31,109 bases of DNA from JBHGBM01 sp041946965 (GTDB lineage: Bacteria; Acidobacteriota; Terriglobia; Bryobacterales; Bryobacteraceae), in assembly GCA_041946965.1 (NCBI GenBank), contig JBHGBM010000068.1, positions 1 to 31,109 of the forward strand, in the 5' to 3' direction. The notes below the pieces were generated by a model. That model had not been told where the DNA came from and did no database searches. It saw nothing but the letters and a program-made list of their open reading frames with translations. Below, piece after piece: positions 1-10,895 of this stretch. The translations under genes and the position numbers were made by a program. Numbering within the stretch: position 1 is the stretch's first letter; each line of letters starts with the position of its first letter.

Positions 1-627
1 TACAACTGGCACTGGTTCTGGGATACCGGCAACGGCGACATCGGCAACCAGGGCGTGCACGAGATGGACATCTGCCGCTGGGGCATGGGCGAGGCGAAGA
101 TGCCCAAGTCCACCATCTGCGGCGGCGGCAAGTACGTCTACGACGATGACCAGGAAACGCCCAACACGCAGCTCGCCACCTTCGACTACGGCGACCGCCA
201 GATCGTGTTCGAAGTCCGCGGCCTGCCGACCGGACCCGAAGCCGGCCTCCCCGTGAAGGGCGGCAACACCGTGGGCAACCTCTTCTTCGGAGGCGACGGG
301 TGGATGTGGGTGGACGGCGGCTCCTTCGTGGTCTACAAGGGCTACGGCAACGAAAAGGCCATGGAAGAGCGGTCCAGCCGGGGCGAAGTGGACGGCACCA
401 CGCTGCACATGCAGAACTTCCTGGCTGCCTGCCGCTCCCGCAAGCACACCGACCTGAACGCCGAGGTCGAAATCGGCGCTCAGAGCGCCACGCTCTGCCA
501 CCTGGCGAACATCGCCTACCGCGTCGGCCGCCGGATCAATTGGGATGAAACCCGCAAGCGGTTCGTGGGCGACCCGCAGGCGGACAAGCTCATCACTCGC
601 GATTACCGCAAGCCGTACGTGGTGTAA
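1..627 (+). CDS. Gfo/Idh/MocA-family oxidoreductase, C-terminal part (5' end off window)
   Basis: The reading frame is open from base 1, so the start lies outside the window; about 208 residues are visible before a TAA at 625-627. The first visible stretch contains GNGDIGNQGVHEMD followed by ICRW, the H-x-x-D-x-x-x-W segment typical of the substrate-binding C-terminal domain of Gfo/Idh/MocA NAD(P)-dependent sugar oxidoreductases. The end (FLAACRSRKHTDLNAEVEIG, then the INWDET region) is the usual family tail. Members oxidise or reduce hydroxyl groups of sugars, inositols and related polyols. The N-terminal Rossmann domain, any Tat leader and the catalytic lysine are not visible, so substrate and location cannot be judged. 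The gene converges on uvrA with no spacer: its TAA is followed directly by the TTA that is the uvrA stop on the other strand. Confidence 0.9.
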   Translation, partial: YNWHWFWDTGNGDIGNQGVHEMDICRWGMGEAKMPKSTICGGGKYVYDDDQETPNTQLATFDYGDRQIVFEVRGLPTGPEAGLPVKGGNTVGNLFFGGDGWMWVDGGSFVVYKGYGNEKAMEERSSRGEVDGTTLHMQNFLAACRSRKHTDLNAEVEIGAQSATLCHLANIAYRVGRRINWDETRKRFVGDPQADKLITRDYRKPYVV

Positions 628-3369
<2,742 letters not shown>

Positions 3370-3398
3370 ATGAATCTTCAGGGGAGGATGCTGCTTCC

Positions 3399-3428
3399 AT
3401 TGTGGCGCGTATTGCCGGCGCTGCGCAA
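3399..3428 (-). promoter_or_regulatory. Candidate uvrA promoter
   Basis: On the minus strand, TTGCGC (3428-3423) is followed after 18 bases by CACAAT (3404-3399). Each hexamer matches the sigma-70 consensus at four positions. Transcription would begin about 20-25 bases before the uvrA ATG. It faces and overlaps the candidate promoter of the divergent zinc-protein gene. This is by-eye matching only. Confidence 0.3.
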
Positions 3429-3440
3429 ACGCGGTATAAG
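3412..3440 (+). promoter_or_regulatory. Candidate promoter of the eight-cysteine protein gene
   Basis: TTGCCG (3412-3417), a 17-base spacer, then TATAAG (3435-3440) is the best sigma-70-like pair seen in this window. The expected start of transcription is near 3447, only a few bases before the GTG at 3450. The message would therefore be leaderless or nearly so, or else translation starts at the later ATG at 3477. If real, it rules out the more upstream in-frame GTG at 3402. Confidence 0.35.
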
Positions 3441-3449
3441 AAGAGGTCC

Positions 3450-3773
3450 GTGCCCTATTGCGCCTGCGGTCGGAAGATGGTGCGTGTGCACCGGAGTTTC
3501 CGCGAGAAGCTCCTTTACATGGGTGTGTTCCGGTGCCGGGATTGCGGCGCCCGCGCCGTGGCGCCGCGCCGCTACCTGTTCTACTTCGAGTCGCGGAACC
3601 GGTGTCCACTGTGCGGCACGGAAAAGCTGCGCAAACTGAACGAACCCGACAACATCGACCGCATGCACCGCAACCTGTTTACGCTGCTGCGTCCAATCTT
3701 CCGCGCGCGCCTGTTCCACTGCCGCTTCTGCCGCATTCAGTTTTACGATGTCGAAAGGAGCGGGGGCGGTTAG
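3450..3773 (+). CDS. Small eight-cysteine zinc-ribbon-like protein, function unknown
   Basis: About 107 residues if translation starts at GTG 3450, or 123 from GTG 3402. The first option was chosen because a promoter-like pair ends at 3440 and AAGAGG lies just upstream. Numbered from 3450, the cysteines form four pairs: C4/C6 (CACGRK), C29/C32 (CRDCGA), C52/C55 (CPLCGTEK) and C91/C94 (CRFCRIQFYD). This is enough for two zinc sites built from knuckles like those of zinc ribbons and rubredoxins. The rest is strongly basic (many Arg/Lys), with no signal peptide or membrane segment, so a cytoplasmic nucleic-acid- or protein-binding role is possible but unproven. I recognise the layout only as that of uncharacterised proteins. 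It is divergent from uvrA, and its TAG overlaps by three bases the opposing TAA of the guanylyltransferase gene. Confidence 0.75.
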   Translation: MPYCACGRKMVRVHRSFREKLLYMGVFRCRDCGARAVAPRRYLFYFESRNRCPLCGTEKLRKLNEPDNIDRMHRNLFTLLRPIFRARLFHCRFCRIQFYDVERSGGG

Positions 3774-5239
3774 AGCCGGGAGGCGTTGTCCGCGCGGCGC
3801 CGGTAAAACGCGTCCTGGTCCGCGAGCCAGGCGATTTCTGCGGCGCTGTAGCGGGCGGCGGCCAGGAATGCGGCTTTCTGTTCCGCGGTGGCGCATTCGG
3901 GCTCGAGCATCCAGAGCCAATCGCGGTACGCGCCGGGGTCTGGTACGGCCGGGAAGACGCGCGCGTCCCACAGCGGGCCGGCGCCGAACCATGCGGGCAT
4001 CGGCCGGCCGCGGAACCTGTCGTCCTTGAACGTGTCGTCGATTCCGTAGCAGCGCACGAACCACGCCGGGGAGCCTTCGCGCGTGCGGCCCTTCAGCACT
4101 TCCAGGCACGCGCCGCGCGGGAGTGACAGCGGCTCGTCGATATCCACGCCGGCCACCACGTTCCGCCCCTCCAGTTCCAGCGGGGCCGAGATGCGGCAGC
4201 CTTCCACCCAGAAGTCGCCGCCCCGGATGGTGCCCGCGCCGCGGATTTCGTTGTTCACCGAAAGCCGGCCCGTTCCGGCCAGTTCCGCGCCGCTCTCGAT
4301 CAACTGCCGCGTCGAGCCGAAGTGCAGGAAGCTCGCCTGGGGCACCAGCCGCGCGCGCAGCGGGATGGCTCGCAGCAGGGGGTAAACCGCGCGGAGCGCC
4401 GGTTCGCTCCACCTGGAGCCGCTGGCGCGCGCGCTGCGGAGGTAGTGCTCGGGGGTCGCCTGGCTGCCCATGGCGCAACAGATCTCGCGATAGAGGTCCA
4501 GCCCGTGCTCGGCGATCTCGGCGCCGAACGGCTCGAAGGCCGCGAGCAGCGCTGCCGAGGAGGCCGCGTCAAAGCTCATCACCCCGATATCCAGCACGGC
4601 GGCGCCGCCCGGCGTGATGGCTCCGTGGGCGATCTGCTCGGCGAGCGCCGGCTTCTGGAGATACAGCCGCACCACACCGCCCTCTCCCAGGCAGAACACG
4701 CCGTGGCGCGCGGCCTCTTCCGGCGAGGTATGCGCGCCAAGCGCGATCAGGCCCGGTTCCGCCAGCGAGAGCGGACCGGTTTCCATGCGGTTGAGGGCGT
4801 CTCCCGCGGCGACCACCACCTGCCCTTCCGCCCCGGGCGGCAGCTTGAGGAACTGCGGCGCCAGCAGGTCGAACAGGGTGGCGGGCAGCGGTCCGCGGCT
4901 CTCCACCGGCATGGGCACGAAGATCTTTCCGCACGGCGCGTAGGCGGGCAGACGGCGCGAATCGCCGCCGGCGTGCACGATCAGGACCCGCAGCCGCGCC
5001 AGCACGGCCGCGGCGCTTTCGCCGGGGCTGCGGCGTTCCCGCCCCACCACTCGCGCCAGGCAACGCAGGGTGCTGCCGCCGCTGCCGATGCGGCGCCCGC
5101 CCGGATCCGCCTCCACCAGCGCGGCGCGCACCTCGGGCAGGCGCCCGGCCGCCACGCGCGCGCCAAGCTGCGATTCGTAAGCTTGCGCCTGCGGCTCGTT
5201 GGAGGCGGTCAGGATAAGGTAGTCCCAGGGCGCCGGCAT
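3770..5239 (-). CDS. Fucose-1-phosphate guanylyltransferase (L-fucokinase-family pyrophosphorylase domain, no kinase domain)
   Basis: 489-residue cytoplasmic protein resembling the N-terminal half of the bifunctional fucokinase/GDP-fucose pyrophosphorylase (Fkp) family. The diagnostic motif is at residues 90-111: HAGGDSRRLPAYAPCGKIF followed by VPMP, the nucleotide-sugar pyrophosphorylase loop as it appears in this family, preceded by RIGSGGSTLRCL at about 50-61. The C-terminal half has the left-handed beta-helix-like pattern of that domain. Expected reaction: L-fucose 1-phosphate + GTP to GDP-L-fucose + pyrophosphate. The GHMP-type kinase half of Fkp is absent and no separate kinase is in the window. 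The open frame extends upstream into the divergent TonB gene; ATG 5239 gives MPAPWDYLILTASN, which matches family starts, with GGAA upstream. A related sugar-1-phosphate (for example D-arabinose-type) remains possible as substrate. Confidence 0.8.
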   Translation of the reverse strand: MPAPWDYLILTASNEPQAQAYESQLGARVAAGRLPEVRAALVEADPGGRRIGSGGSTLRCLARVVGRERRSPGESAAAVLARLRVLIVHAGGDSRRLPAYAPCGKIFVPMPVESRGPLPATLFDLLAPQFLKLPPGAEGQVVVAAGDALNRMETGPLSLAEPGLIALGAHTSPEEAARHGVFCLGEGGVVRLYLQKPALAEQIAHGAITPGGAAVLDIGVMSFDAASSAALLAAFEPFGAEIAEHGLDLYREICCAMGSQATPEHYLRSARASGSRWSEPALRAVYPLLRAIPLRARLVPQASFLHFGSTRQLIESGAELAGTGRLSVNNEIRGAGTIRGGDFWVEGCRISAPLELEGRNVVAGVDIDEPLSLPRGACLEVLKGRTREGSPAWFVRCYGIDDTFKDDRFRGRPMPAWFGAGPLWDARVFPAVPDPGAYRDWLWMLEPECATAEQKAAFLAAARYSAAEIAWLADQDAFYRRRADNASRL

Positions 5240-5327
5240 GGTTTCCGCGAAGAAAACGTAGCGTACCACGCATACTGCGGTGCCTGTATGTACTCGGCTG
5301 GCGCACCGGATTAACATTTTGAGGACT

Positions 5328-7778
5328 GTGCGGCGATCGCTATTTTGGGTGCTGGCCGCCGTGGCGCTGCCGGCGGCGGCGGGCGATTTCGGATTCTCGG
5401 GCCTCGTAATAGACGAAAACAATGCGCCGGTAGCCGGAGCGCGTGTGAGCGCCGCCTCTGCGGCCGGAGCTGTTCACGCCTTCAGCGATCTCAAGGGCGC
5501 GTTCCGCCTTCGGTTGCCCGCGGCCGGCAGCTACGCGGTGCAGGTTGACCGGGACGGGTATTTCCGGCTTTCCAAGCAACTCGAGCTGCCCGCTACGGGT
5601 GTATCCCTGATCCTGAACCACACCCGGGAGTTGTACCAGTCGATCGACGTGCCGGCGCAACTTACCGCCATCGATCCGGACCGCACCACCCGCGAGAAAC
5701 GGCTTAGCGATCTGCAAATGATCGCCGTGCCGTATCCCCGCACCAACAGCCTGCGGAACGCCCTCCGGCTGATGCCCGGCGTGGTGCAGGACAACGCGGG
5801 CGGGCTGCACGTGGACGGCGGCTCGGAAGACCAGGTGCTCTACACGCTGGATGGTTTCAACATCGCCGATCCGCTGACGGGGCGCTTTGAAACCCGCCTG
5901 GGCGTGGAAGCCGTCCGCTCGATCGAGGTCTCCAGCGGGCGATTCTCTCCCGAATTCGGCAAGGGTTCGGCCGGCGCGGTGGCGCTGAAAACCCTGATGG
6001 GCGACGACCGCCTGCGCTACGGCGCCACCAACTTCTTCCCCGGCATCGAAAACCATAAGGGCCTACAGGTCGGCAACTGGACGCCGCGCGTCACCGTGAC
6101 CGGGCCGGTGGCCCGCGGCCGCGCGTGGTTCTCCAGCGCGCTCGACATGCAGTACGACCGCAACGTGGTGGAGGAGTTGCCCAAGGGACAGGACACCTCC
6201 ACCAACCTGCGCATGGCGGAGATGCTGCGCACGCAGGTGAACCTGACGCCCTCGAACATCCTGTTCGCCGGTCTGCTGGTGAACCACTCCGCCGGGGCGC
6301 GCTACGGGCTGACCCTCCTCGATCCCGTGGACACCACCCTGAACCGCCGTTCGCGGCAGTGGTTTGCGCACGTGAAAGACCAGATCTACGTGGCGGGGGG
6401 CGTGCTGATCGAAGCGGGTTACGCCGCCAACCGCACCTTCGGCCGGGAGATCCCCCAGGGCACCGGATTCCTGGACATCACCACCGAAGGCAAGCGGGGC
6501 TACCAGTTCGTGGACGCGACGCGCAAGGCGGCTCGCGACCAGTGGCTCGGCAACATCTTCCTGCCGCCGCTCGAGGCCGCCGGATCGCACCGCCTGAAAG
6601 CCGGTTTCGATCTCGACCGCTTGGGCTACTGGCAGGACACCCGGCGCACCGGATACGACGTGTACCGCCTGGACGGCAGCGTCTCGCGCCGCGTGCGCTT
6701 CGCGGGCAACGGCCGTTTCAGCAGGGACAACTTCGAAGCCGCGGCATACGTTCAGGACGCCTGGCACATCCGTCCCAGCCTGCTCCTCGATTTCGGCGCG
6801 CGCCTCGATCATGACCGCCTGCTCGGCGCCACGGTGCCTTCGCCGCGGGTGGGCTTCGGTTGGTCGCCCGGCGGGGCCGCCAACCTGCGCATCTCGGGCG
6901 GCTACGGCATCATCCACGACGCCACCAGCCTGCGGCTGTTCACGCGCCCGCTCGACCAGCATTCGCTCACCACTTACTACTGGAAGGGGGAAGTGGTGCG
7001 CGGCCCGGCCGTGGCCCTCTACCACATCGATCCGGAGTTGCCGCTGCTTTCGCCGCGCTACCGCACGCTGGCCCTGAGCCTGGAACAGCGCCTGCCGGGC
7101 GACTTCATGATGCGCGCCGACTGGCTCCGCAAGCGCGGCGAGAACGGTTTCACCTACGCCGGGGCGCCGGAGGCCCCGCCCGAACTTCAGATGCGATTTC
7201 CTCGCATGCCGTTTGACGCGGTCTACAGGCTGGGTAACAGCCGCCGCGACGTGTTCGACTCCTTCTCCGTCGCCGTCCGCAAGAGCTTCGCCCGGCAATA
7301 CGAGTTCATGGCGGCCTACACGCGCTCCCGCGCGCTCTCCAACGCCGTGGTGGACGTCAATATCGACGACCCGCTGATCGTCTCCAGCAACGTGGGGCCC
7401 ATGCCCTGGGACGCGCCCAACCGCTTCCAGAGCTGGGGGTATTTGCCGACCAAGTGGAGCAAGTGGTCGCTGGCCTATCTGCTGGAGGTGCGCGACGGCT
7501 TCCCGTTCTCGATTCAGGACGATATCGGCGCCCTCATCGGCGATCTCAACTCGCAGCGCTTCCCGCTCTACTTCGAGCTGAACGTGCACCTGGAGCGCAA
7601 GCTCTCCCTGAAGGGCCATTTCTGGGCCTTCCGGTTCGGGTGCAACAACATCGCCGGACACCGCAACCCCACGGTGGTCAACGCCAACAACGCCTCGCCG
7701 AACTTCATGTCGTTTTACGGCGGCCAGGGACGCACGCTCAACTTCCGCCTGCGCTGGCTGGGCAAGACGAACCGCTGA
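5328..7778 (+). CDS. TonB-dependent outer-membrane receptor with carboxypeptidase-like regulatory domain
   Basis: About 816 residues. GTG 5328 was chosen because it follows GAGG at 5321 and gives a compact signal peptide (RRSLFWVLAAVALPAAAG). Next comes a carboxypeptidase-regulatory-like/CNA-B-type domain at roughly 20-105 (FSGLVIDENNAPVAGARVSA, with a second half FRLRLPAAGSYAVQVDRDGY). The plug domain follows at about 115-225 (NALRLMPGVVQ, HVDGGSEDQVLYTLDGFNIA, SSGRFSPEFGKGSAGAV), then a long C-terminal beta-barrel rich in aromatic and alternating residues. Proteins of this plan are outer-membrane receptors that import or bind large substrates using TonB energy, and are expanded in Acidobacteriota. 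No SusD-like partner lies beside it, so the substrate is unknown. Its TGA abuts the opposing stop of the DedA gene. Confidence 0.9.
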   Translation: MRRSLFWVLAAVALPAAAGDFGFSGLVIDENNAPVAGARVSAASAAGAVHAFSDLKGAFRLRLPAAGSYAVQVDRDGYFRLSKQLELPATGVSLILNHTRELYQSIDVPAQLTAIDPDRTTREKRLSDLQMIAVPYPRTNSLRNALRLMPGVVQDNAGGLHVDGGSEDQVLYTLDGFNIADPLTGRFETRLGVEAVRSIEVSSGRFSPEFGKGSAGAVALKTLMGDDRLRYGATNFFPGIENHKGLQVGNWTPRVTVTGPVARGRAWFSSALDMQYDRNVVEELPKGQDTSTNLRMAEMLRTQVNLTPSNILFAGLLVNHSAGARYGLTLLDPVDTTLNRRSRQWFAHVKDQIYVAGGVLIEAGYAANRTFGREIPQGTGFLDITTEGKRGYQFVDATRKAARDQWLGNIFLPPLEAAGSHRLKAGFDLDRLGYWQDTRRTGYDVYRLDGSVSRRVRFAGNGRFSRDNFEAAAYVQDAWHIRPSLLLDFGARLDHDRLLGATVPSPRVGFGWSPGGAANLRISGGYGIIHDATSLRLFTRPLDQHSLTTYYWKGEVVRGPAVALYHIDPELPLLSPRYRTLALSLEQRLPGDFMMRADWLRKRGENGFTYAGAPEAPPELQMRFPRMPFDAVYRLGNSRRDVFDSFSVAVRKSFARQYEFMAAYTRSRALSNAVVDVNIDDPLIVSSNVGPMPWDAPNRFQSWGYLPTKWSKWSLAYLLEVRDGFPFSIQDDIGALIGDLNSQRFPLYFELNVHLERKLSLKGHFWAFRFGCNNIAGHRNPTVVNANNASPNFMSFYGGQGRTLNFRLRWLGKTNR

Positions 7779-8438
7779 TCACTCCTCCGCGGAAACCGGC
7801 TTGCGGCGCCCTTGCAGCGCGTGAAACACGGCGGGCAGCACGGAAACGATGATGATGGTCACGATCACCTTCTCGAAATGCGCCCGGATGAACGGCACCC
7901 CACCGAGCTTGTAGCCCAGCATGGTCATCAGGAACACCCAGCCGATCCCGCCGAACACGTTGTAGGAGACGAAGCGCCAGTAGTTCATCTCTCCCACGCC
8001 CGCGACGAACGGGGCGAACGTGCGGATGATCGGGATGAAGCGGGCGTAAACGATGGTCTTGCCGCCGTGCTTCTCATAGAACGCCTTGGTCCGCAGCAGG
8101 TGCTCGCGGCGGAAAAAGCGCGAGTCGGGCCGGCTGAAAATGTGCGGCCCCACCTTGCGCCCGAGCATGTAGCCCACCGTGTCGCCGATGATCGCGGCGG
8201 ACATCAGCAGCAGGTTCACCGCCACGATGTTGAGCTGCCCCGCGCCGGCCACCACGCCCACGGTGAACAGCAGCGAGTCGCCGGGCAGAAAGAAGCCCAC
8301 CAGCAGGCCCGTCTCCGCGAAGACGATAAGGAACAGGACGCTGTACCCCAGCCACCCGGAGAGTACCGTGCTCAACAGCACGATGAGGCGCTCGGGATCG
8401 GTCAGTGATCTAAGAAAGTCCAGTATGTATCGGATCAT
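7779..8438 (-). CDS. DedA-family inner-membrane protein
   Basis: 219-residue polytopic membrane protein. Family motifs are clear: FAETGLLVGFFLPGDSLLF (about 40-58), GDTVGYMLGRKVG (85-97) and ARFIPIIRTFAPFVAGVG (132-149). E42, D54, R133 and R139 sit in the positions of the four acidic and basic residues known to be essential in E. coli YqjA/YghB. DedA proteins are implicated in undecaprenyl-phosphate or phospholipid translocation and in membrane-potential homeostasis. The ATG lies four bases after the end of the ppiD-like gene's TGA on the same strand, with no good ribosome-binding site of its own, so it is probably co-transcribed and translationally coupled. Its stop abuts the TonB receptor's stop (TGATCA). 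Confidence 0.93.
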   Translation of the reverse strand: MIRYILDFLRSLTDPERLIVLLSTVLSGWLGYSVLFLIVFAETGLLVGFFLPGDSLLFTVGVVAGAGQLNIVAVNLLLMSAAIIGDTVGYMLGRKVGPHIFSRPDSRFFRREHLLRTKAFYEKHGGKTIVYARFIPIIRTFAPFVAGVGEMNYWRFVSYNVFGGIGWVFLMTMLGYKLGGVPFIRAHFEKVIVTIIIVSVLPAVFHALQGRRKPVSAEE

Positions 8439-8441
8439 CGG

Positions 8442-10367
8442 TCAACCGCGGTAATTGGCTTGCAGACGGTTGACGACGTCCTGGTAGATCTTGATCTTGC
8501 CTTCCTTGATCAGCGTCTGGCGGAGCCCGTCCTCGAACAGCACGTTGCGCTCGCGCGCCAGCCGCGCCTTCACCTCGTCGCGAAGGGCCTCGCGCTGCGC
8601 GGCCAGCGCGGCCATGTCCGGCTCCTTGCGCTCGATTACTTTCGAGATGATGCGCGCGTCGGGAATCACCGTGGGGCCCACGATGGAACCTACCGGCTTG
8701 ACGAAAGCGTCCGCCACCATGCTGGCCGTGCCCAGCCCTTCGACGGCGCCCGCGCGGTCAAACGGCTCGGAGGTTTTTACCTCCAGTCCCATGGACTGTG
8801 CGGCCTTCTTCAGGTCGCCGCCCATCGAGTTGACCTTCTGGTACAGCTCGGTGGTGCGGTCCGCCACCATCCGCTCTGCCTTGTCCTTCAGCAGCGCATC
8901 CCGCACCTGGTTCTGCACTTCCTCGAAGGTGGCGGGATGCGCGGGGTGCACGGCGGTGACCTGCGCCACGGCAATGCGGTTGCTCGGCAGCGAAACCGCC
9001 TGGGAGACTTCGCCGCGGGCCAGGCTTAGAACCGCCTGCTCGAAATCCGGATTGGCCCCGACCTGCGGGAGGGAACCGCCCGGAGCCACGTTTTCGGCGC
9101 GCACCAGCTCCAGGTTGAGCTGCGCGGCCACCTGCTCGGGCGGGGTCTTCCTCAACAGCGCTTCGGCCTGGTCCACGGTGCGCTGAAGCACGTCGTTCAG
9201 CCGCTGCTTGCGCCACTCGGAGGCGAGCTGCGTTTTCGCTTCGGCAAAGGTCTGGAGGTGCGCCTGCTCCTTGGCGAGCACCTGGAGGATGTGATAGCCG
9301 TACTGCGTCTTCACGAGGCCGCTGGTCTCGCCGGGCTTGAGCGTGAACGCTTCCTTCTCGAATTCGGGCACGGTCTGGCCCCGGACTACCCAATCGCCCA
9401 GTTCGCCGCCCTTGGCCGCGGAGCCGGTGTCCTCGGAATTCTTCTTGGCCAGCTCGGCGAAGTTGCCGCCGGACTTGATCTGCTTCAGCAGGCCCTCCGC
9501 CTTGGCCTTGATGGCAGTTTCTTCCTGCGGCGTCTTGCCGGTGGTCTTCAGCAGGATGTGGCGCACCTTCACCCGCTCGGGGGTGCGGAAGCGCTCCTTG
9601 TCCTGGTTGTACATGCGCTCCAGGTCGGCGTCGGAGGGGGTCAGCGACTGCTCGATTTTGGCCTGGTCGACGATCAGGATGGCCAGATCGCGCCTTTCGG
9701 GAATCTGATAGTTGGCCGCGTGCGACTGGAAATAAGCGCGGGCCTCCTCGGGCGTGACCTGCACCTGGGAGCGGAACTGGGCCGCCGTGAGCTTCACGTA
9801 CTCGATGCGAACCTTTTCGTTCTTGCGGCGGTATTCCTGTTCGATATCGGCGGGCGTGACCACGGTGCCTTCGAGCACGATATCCCGCAGCCGCGTGGCA
9901 AGCATCTGGCGGCGCAGGTTGTGCTCGAACTCCGGAATGGTGAGGTTCTGCTGCGCCAGCATGGCGGCATACGCGTCCTTGCCGGCGAACTGGCCGCCCT
10001 GGAACAGCGCCGGCAGGACCATCTGAATGGCCTTGCCGAGATCGGTATCGGAAACCTGCATCCCCATGCGCCGGGCCTCGTAAGCCAGCGCATACTCGGT
10101 GAGGATGTCCTGCACCAGCGTGGGCACGAGGTGGGGGATCATGTCGGGCGGGACTTGCCGGCCGCGGAAATAGGCCTGCATGTAGCGCTGCAATTCCGGC
10201 ATGGTGAGATCGTCTTTGCCGATGCGCGCTACTACCATTTGGCTGGTGTCGCCACCCGTGTTATAGCTCGGGATCAGGTACGTGAGCATGGAGAGTGCCA
10301 CGATTACCAGCAGGGCGCCTAGAAAGAAGCGCACCATTTTGTCCCGGCTGCGAAACAGATCAAACAT
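8442..10367 (-). CDS. ppiD: Membrane-anchored peptidyl-prolyl isomerase (PpiD/SurA-type, parvulin domain)
   Basis: 641 residues from ATG 10367 (MFDLFRSRDKMVRFFLGALL); the longer open frame upstream runs over the divergent acetyltransferase gene and is not homologous-looking. A single transmembrane segment at about 12-33 anchors a periplasmic region. This contains an N-terminal SurA-like chaperone helical domain (about 50-250), a parvulin rotamase domain (about 260-360: VKVRHILLKTTG, KKNSEDTGSAAKGGELGDW, FTLKPGETSGLVKTQYGYHI), and a C-terminal chaperone lobe. It matches E. coli PpiD in architecture and length (623). Role: folding of outer-membrane and exported proteins near the Sec translocon, sensible in a genome with many TonB receptors. 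AGGAG lies 11 bases before the ATG. On the minus strand TATACT (10407-10402) is a possible -10, with no convincing -35. dedA follows in the same operon. Confidence 0.9.
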   Translation of the reverse strand: MFDLFRSRDKMVRFFLGALLVIVALSMLTYLIPSYNTGGDTSQMVVARIGKDDLTMPELQRYMQAYFRGRQVPPDMIPHLVPTLVQDILTEYALAYEARRMGMQVSDTDLGKAIQMVLPALFQGGQFAGKDAYAAMLAQQNLTIPEFEHNLRRQMLATRLRDIVLEGTVVTPADIEQEYRRKNEKVRIEYVKLTAAQFRSQVQVTPEEARAYFQSHAANYQIPERRDLAILIVDQAKIEQSLTPSDADLERMYNQDKERFRTPERVKVRHILLKTTGKTPQEETAIKAKAEGLLKQIKSGGNFAELAKKNSEDTGSAAKGGELGDWVVRGQTVPEFEKEAFTLKPGETSGLVKTQYGYHILQVLAKEQAHLQTFAEAKTQLASEWRKQRLNDVLQRTVDQAEALLRKTPPEQVAAQLNLELVRAENVAPGGSLPQVGANPDFEQAVLSLARGEVSQAVSLPSNRIAVAQVTAVHPAHPATFEEVQNQVRDALLKDKAERMVADRTTELYQKVNSMGGDLKKAAQSMGLEVKTSEPFDRAGAVEGLGTASMVADAFVKPVGSIVGPTVIPDARIISKVIERKEPDMAALAAQREALRDEVKARLARERNVLFEDGLRQTLIKEGKIKIYQDVVNRLQANYRG

Positions 10368-10430
10368 GGACGAGGAATCTCCTGGTTGCGATGGAAATAC
10401 CAGTATACCGAATCCCCGTGGCCGCCCGCC

Positions 10431-10435
10431 GGAGG
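10431..10435 (+). promoter_or_regulatory. Shine-Dalgarno site deciding the rimI-like start
   Basis: GGAGG lies seven bases before GTG 10443. It is the strongest such site nearby and fixes the start within a frame that is open further upstream. Confidence 0.7.
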
Positions 10436-10442
10436 CGTGCAA

Positions 10443-10895
10443 GTGACTCAGACTATTCGGATTGCGCCCTTCACGCCGCGCCAGATGGCGGCCGTGATGC
10501 GCATCGAACGCGCCAGCTTCGGGCGCGGTGCCTATCCCGAACGTCTCTTCCGCGACCTTCACCGGGACTGCGGGGATTTGTTTTTCACGGCCCGCGTGGG
10601 ACGGCGCGTGGCGGCCTACGCGGTGAGCTCGGTGCGGGAGGATACCGGCGAGATCATCTCCCTGGCGGTGGACCCCCAGGCCCGCGGAATGGGCCTGGGG
10701 AGGGCGCTGCTGGCGCACACCCTGGGGAAACTGGCCCAGTACGGCGCGGCGCGCGCGGAACTGGCCGTCCGCCCCGGCAATGAGGCGGCTCTGGCGCTAT
10801 ACAAGTCGGTTGGATTCCGGCGCGTGGGCCTGGTCCGGAGGTACTACGAGGACGGCGGCGACGCCTGGCTGATGCGCAGGCGGCTGGAGAGGTAG
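10443..10895 (+). CDS. rimI: RimI-like GNAT N-acetyltransferase
   Basis: 150 residues from GTG 10443, supported by GGAGG at 10431. This matches the length of RimI, which acetylates the N-terminal amine of ribosomal protein S18 and sometimes other proteins. The acetyl-CoA pyrophosphate-binding loop is LAVDPQARGMGLGRALL at about 74-90 (R-G-M-G-L-G). It is followed by ELAVRPGNEAALALYKSVGF and RRYYEDGGDAWLM, both typical of RimI. GNAT families are hard to separate, so another protein-N-terminal or small-molecule substrate is possible. The last 52 bases are also the antisense 3' end of the AIR-synthase-family gene. Confidence 0.8.
   Translation: MTQTIRIAPFTPRQMAAVMRIERASFGRGAYPERLFRDLHRDCGDLFFTARVGRRVAAYAVSSVREDTGEIISLAVDPQARGMGLGRALLAHTLGKLAQYGAARAELAVRPGNEAALALYKSVGFRRVGLVRRYYEDGGDAWLMRRRLER

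Noticed and set aside
3370..3460. SOS (LexA) operator upstream of uvrA
   Set aside because: No CTG-N10-CAG, GAAC-N4-GTTC or similar palindrome found by eye.
3370..3609. 80-codon N-terminal extension of UvrA
   Set aside because: Low-complexity residues with no family similarity, lying over the divergent gene; the canonical UvrA start is at 3369.
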